Assembly (NCBI GenBank): GCA_963777735.1
Contig: CAVZRQ010000003.1
Coordinates: 1-64,000, forward strand
From: ZC4RG30 sp963777735
Lineage (GTDB): Bacteria > Pseudomonadota > Gammaproteobacteria > Steroidobacterales > Steroidobacteraceae
DNA length: 64,000 bases
Direction of reading: 5' to 3'
Part shown: positions 62,830 to 64,000 of the stretch, one piece after another
How the letters are laid out: each line of letters begins with the position of its first letter
Position numbering within the stretch: the stretch's first letter is position 1
Translations under genes and position numbers: made by a program
The notes under the pieces: generated by a model
Database searches by the model: none
What the model was told of the DNA's origin: nothing
What the model saw: the letters and a program-made list of their open reading frames with translations, nothing else

Positions 62830-62869
62830 CACCCACCGCTCCGGGAGCTTGCCGCACTTCAGCCCGCGA

Positions 62870-64000
<1,131 letters not shown>

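Overview
The window is about 64 kb of very GC-rich, gene-dense chromosomal DNA from a Gram-negative bacterium. An rpoD–dnaG block next to rpsU and tsaD, a tamA/tamB pair, and the series tsaD–folB–folK–pteridine-reductase-like–COG1565 methyltransferase point to a gammaproteobacterium, perhaps related to Xanthomonadales, Nevskiales or Steroidobacterales. This is inferred from gene order and protein motifs; no database search was possible. I see no tRNA, rRNA, CRISPR array, insertion sequence or prophage. No gene-free stretch exceeds 300 bp.

Layout. (1) 1–8.15 kb, minus strand: arginine operon argR–argG–P-loop protein–argC–argD–argF'–argB–argH, with argH cut by the window edge. The transcarbamylase is of the N-acetyl/N-succinylornithine type and carries Ala where N-acetylornithine enzymes have Glu. 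(2) 8.2–9.2 kb, plus: AbrB-like, ribbon-helix-helix-like and PIN genes, a three-part toxin-antitoxin-like block. (3) 9.2–11.9 kb, minus: YtrA-type GntR regulator and ABC exporter with a perfect palindrome upstream. (4) 12–18.3 kb, minus: nudC–tamA–tamB. (5) 18.4–24.7 kb: an FlhC-like regulator divergent from a possible FlhD-like protein, then an aspartic protease, a PQQ-type sugar dehydrogenase, an Xre/MbcA–RES toxin-antitoxin pair, a VOC protein and a rhomboid protease. (6) 24.8–38.8 kb, plus: a long, tightly coupled cluster of DUF4159, VWA, caspase-like, peptidase-MA/TPR, MoxR, DUF58, BatA-like and DUF4175-like genes, followed by an FAD-linked oxidase and an unknown gene. (7) 41–48.7 kb: esterase, pyrD, iron-permease-like, secreted SDR, TspO, a Vgb-like propeller and a thioredoxin lipoprotein. 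(8) 48.7–62.8 kb: RIO kinase, OsmC, rpoD, dnaG, MFS transporter, yqeY, rpsU, tsaD, folB, folK, pteridine reductase, methyltransferase, LLM oxidoreductase and a sensor kinase lacking its phospho-acceptor His. (9) 62.9–64 kb, minus: the C-terminal part of katG.

How the genes work together. The arginine genes form a nearly complete route from N-acylglutamate to arginine. No recognised gene for the first acylation or for the deacylation is present; an uncharacterised P-loop protein sits inside the operon. The 24.8–38.8 kb cluster looks like one machine: a MoxR AAA+ ATPase, three von Willebrand or DUF58 proteins, a pseudo-caspase with an EF-hand, a zinc metallopeptidase with TPRs and a large coiled-coil membrane protein. 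Most junctions overlap by 4–14 bp.

Data quality. Many otherwise conserved genes carry single-base frameshifts, often at short homopolymers. There are about two dozen between 28.8 and 40.6 kb and none between 41.1 and 62.8 kb. I read these as sequencing or assembly errors and annotate such genes as one CDS each, giving approximate break positions.
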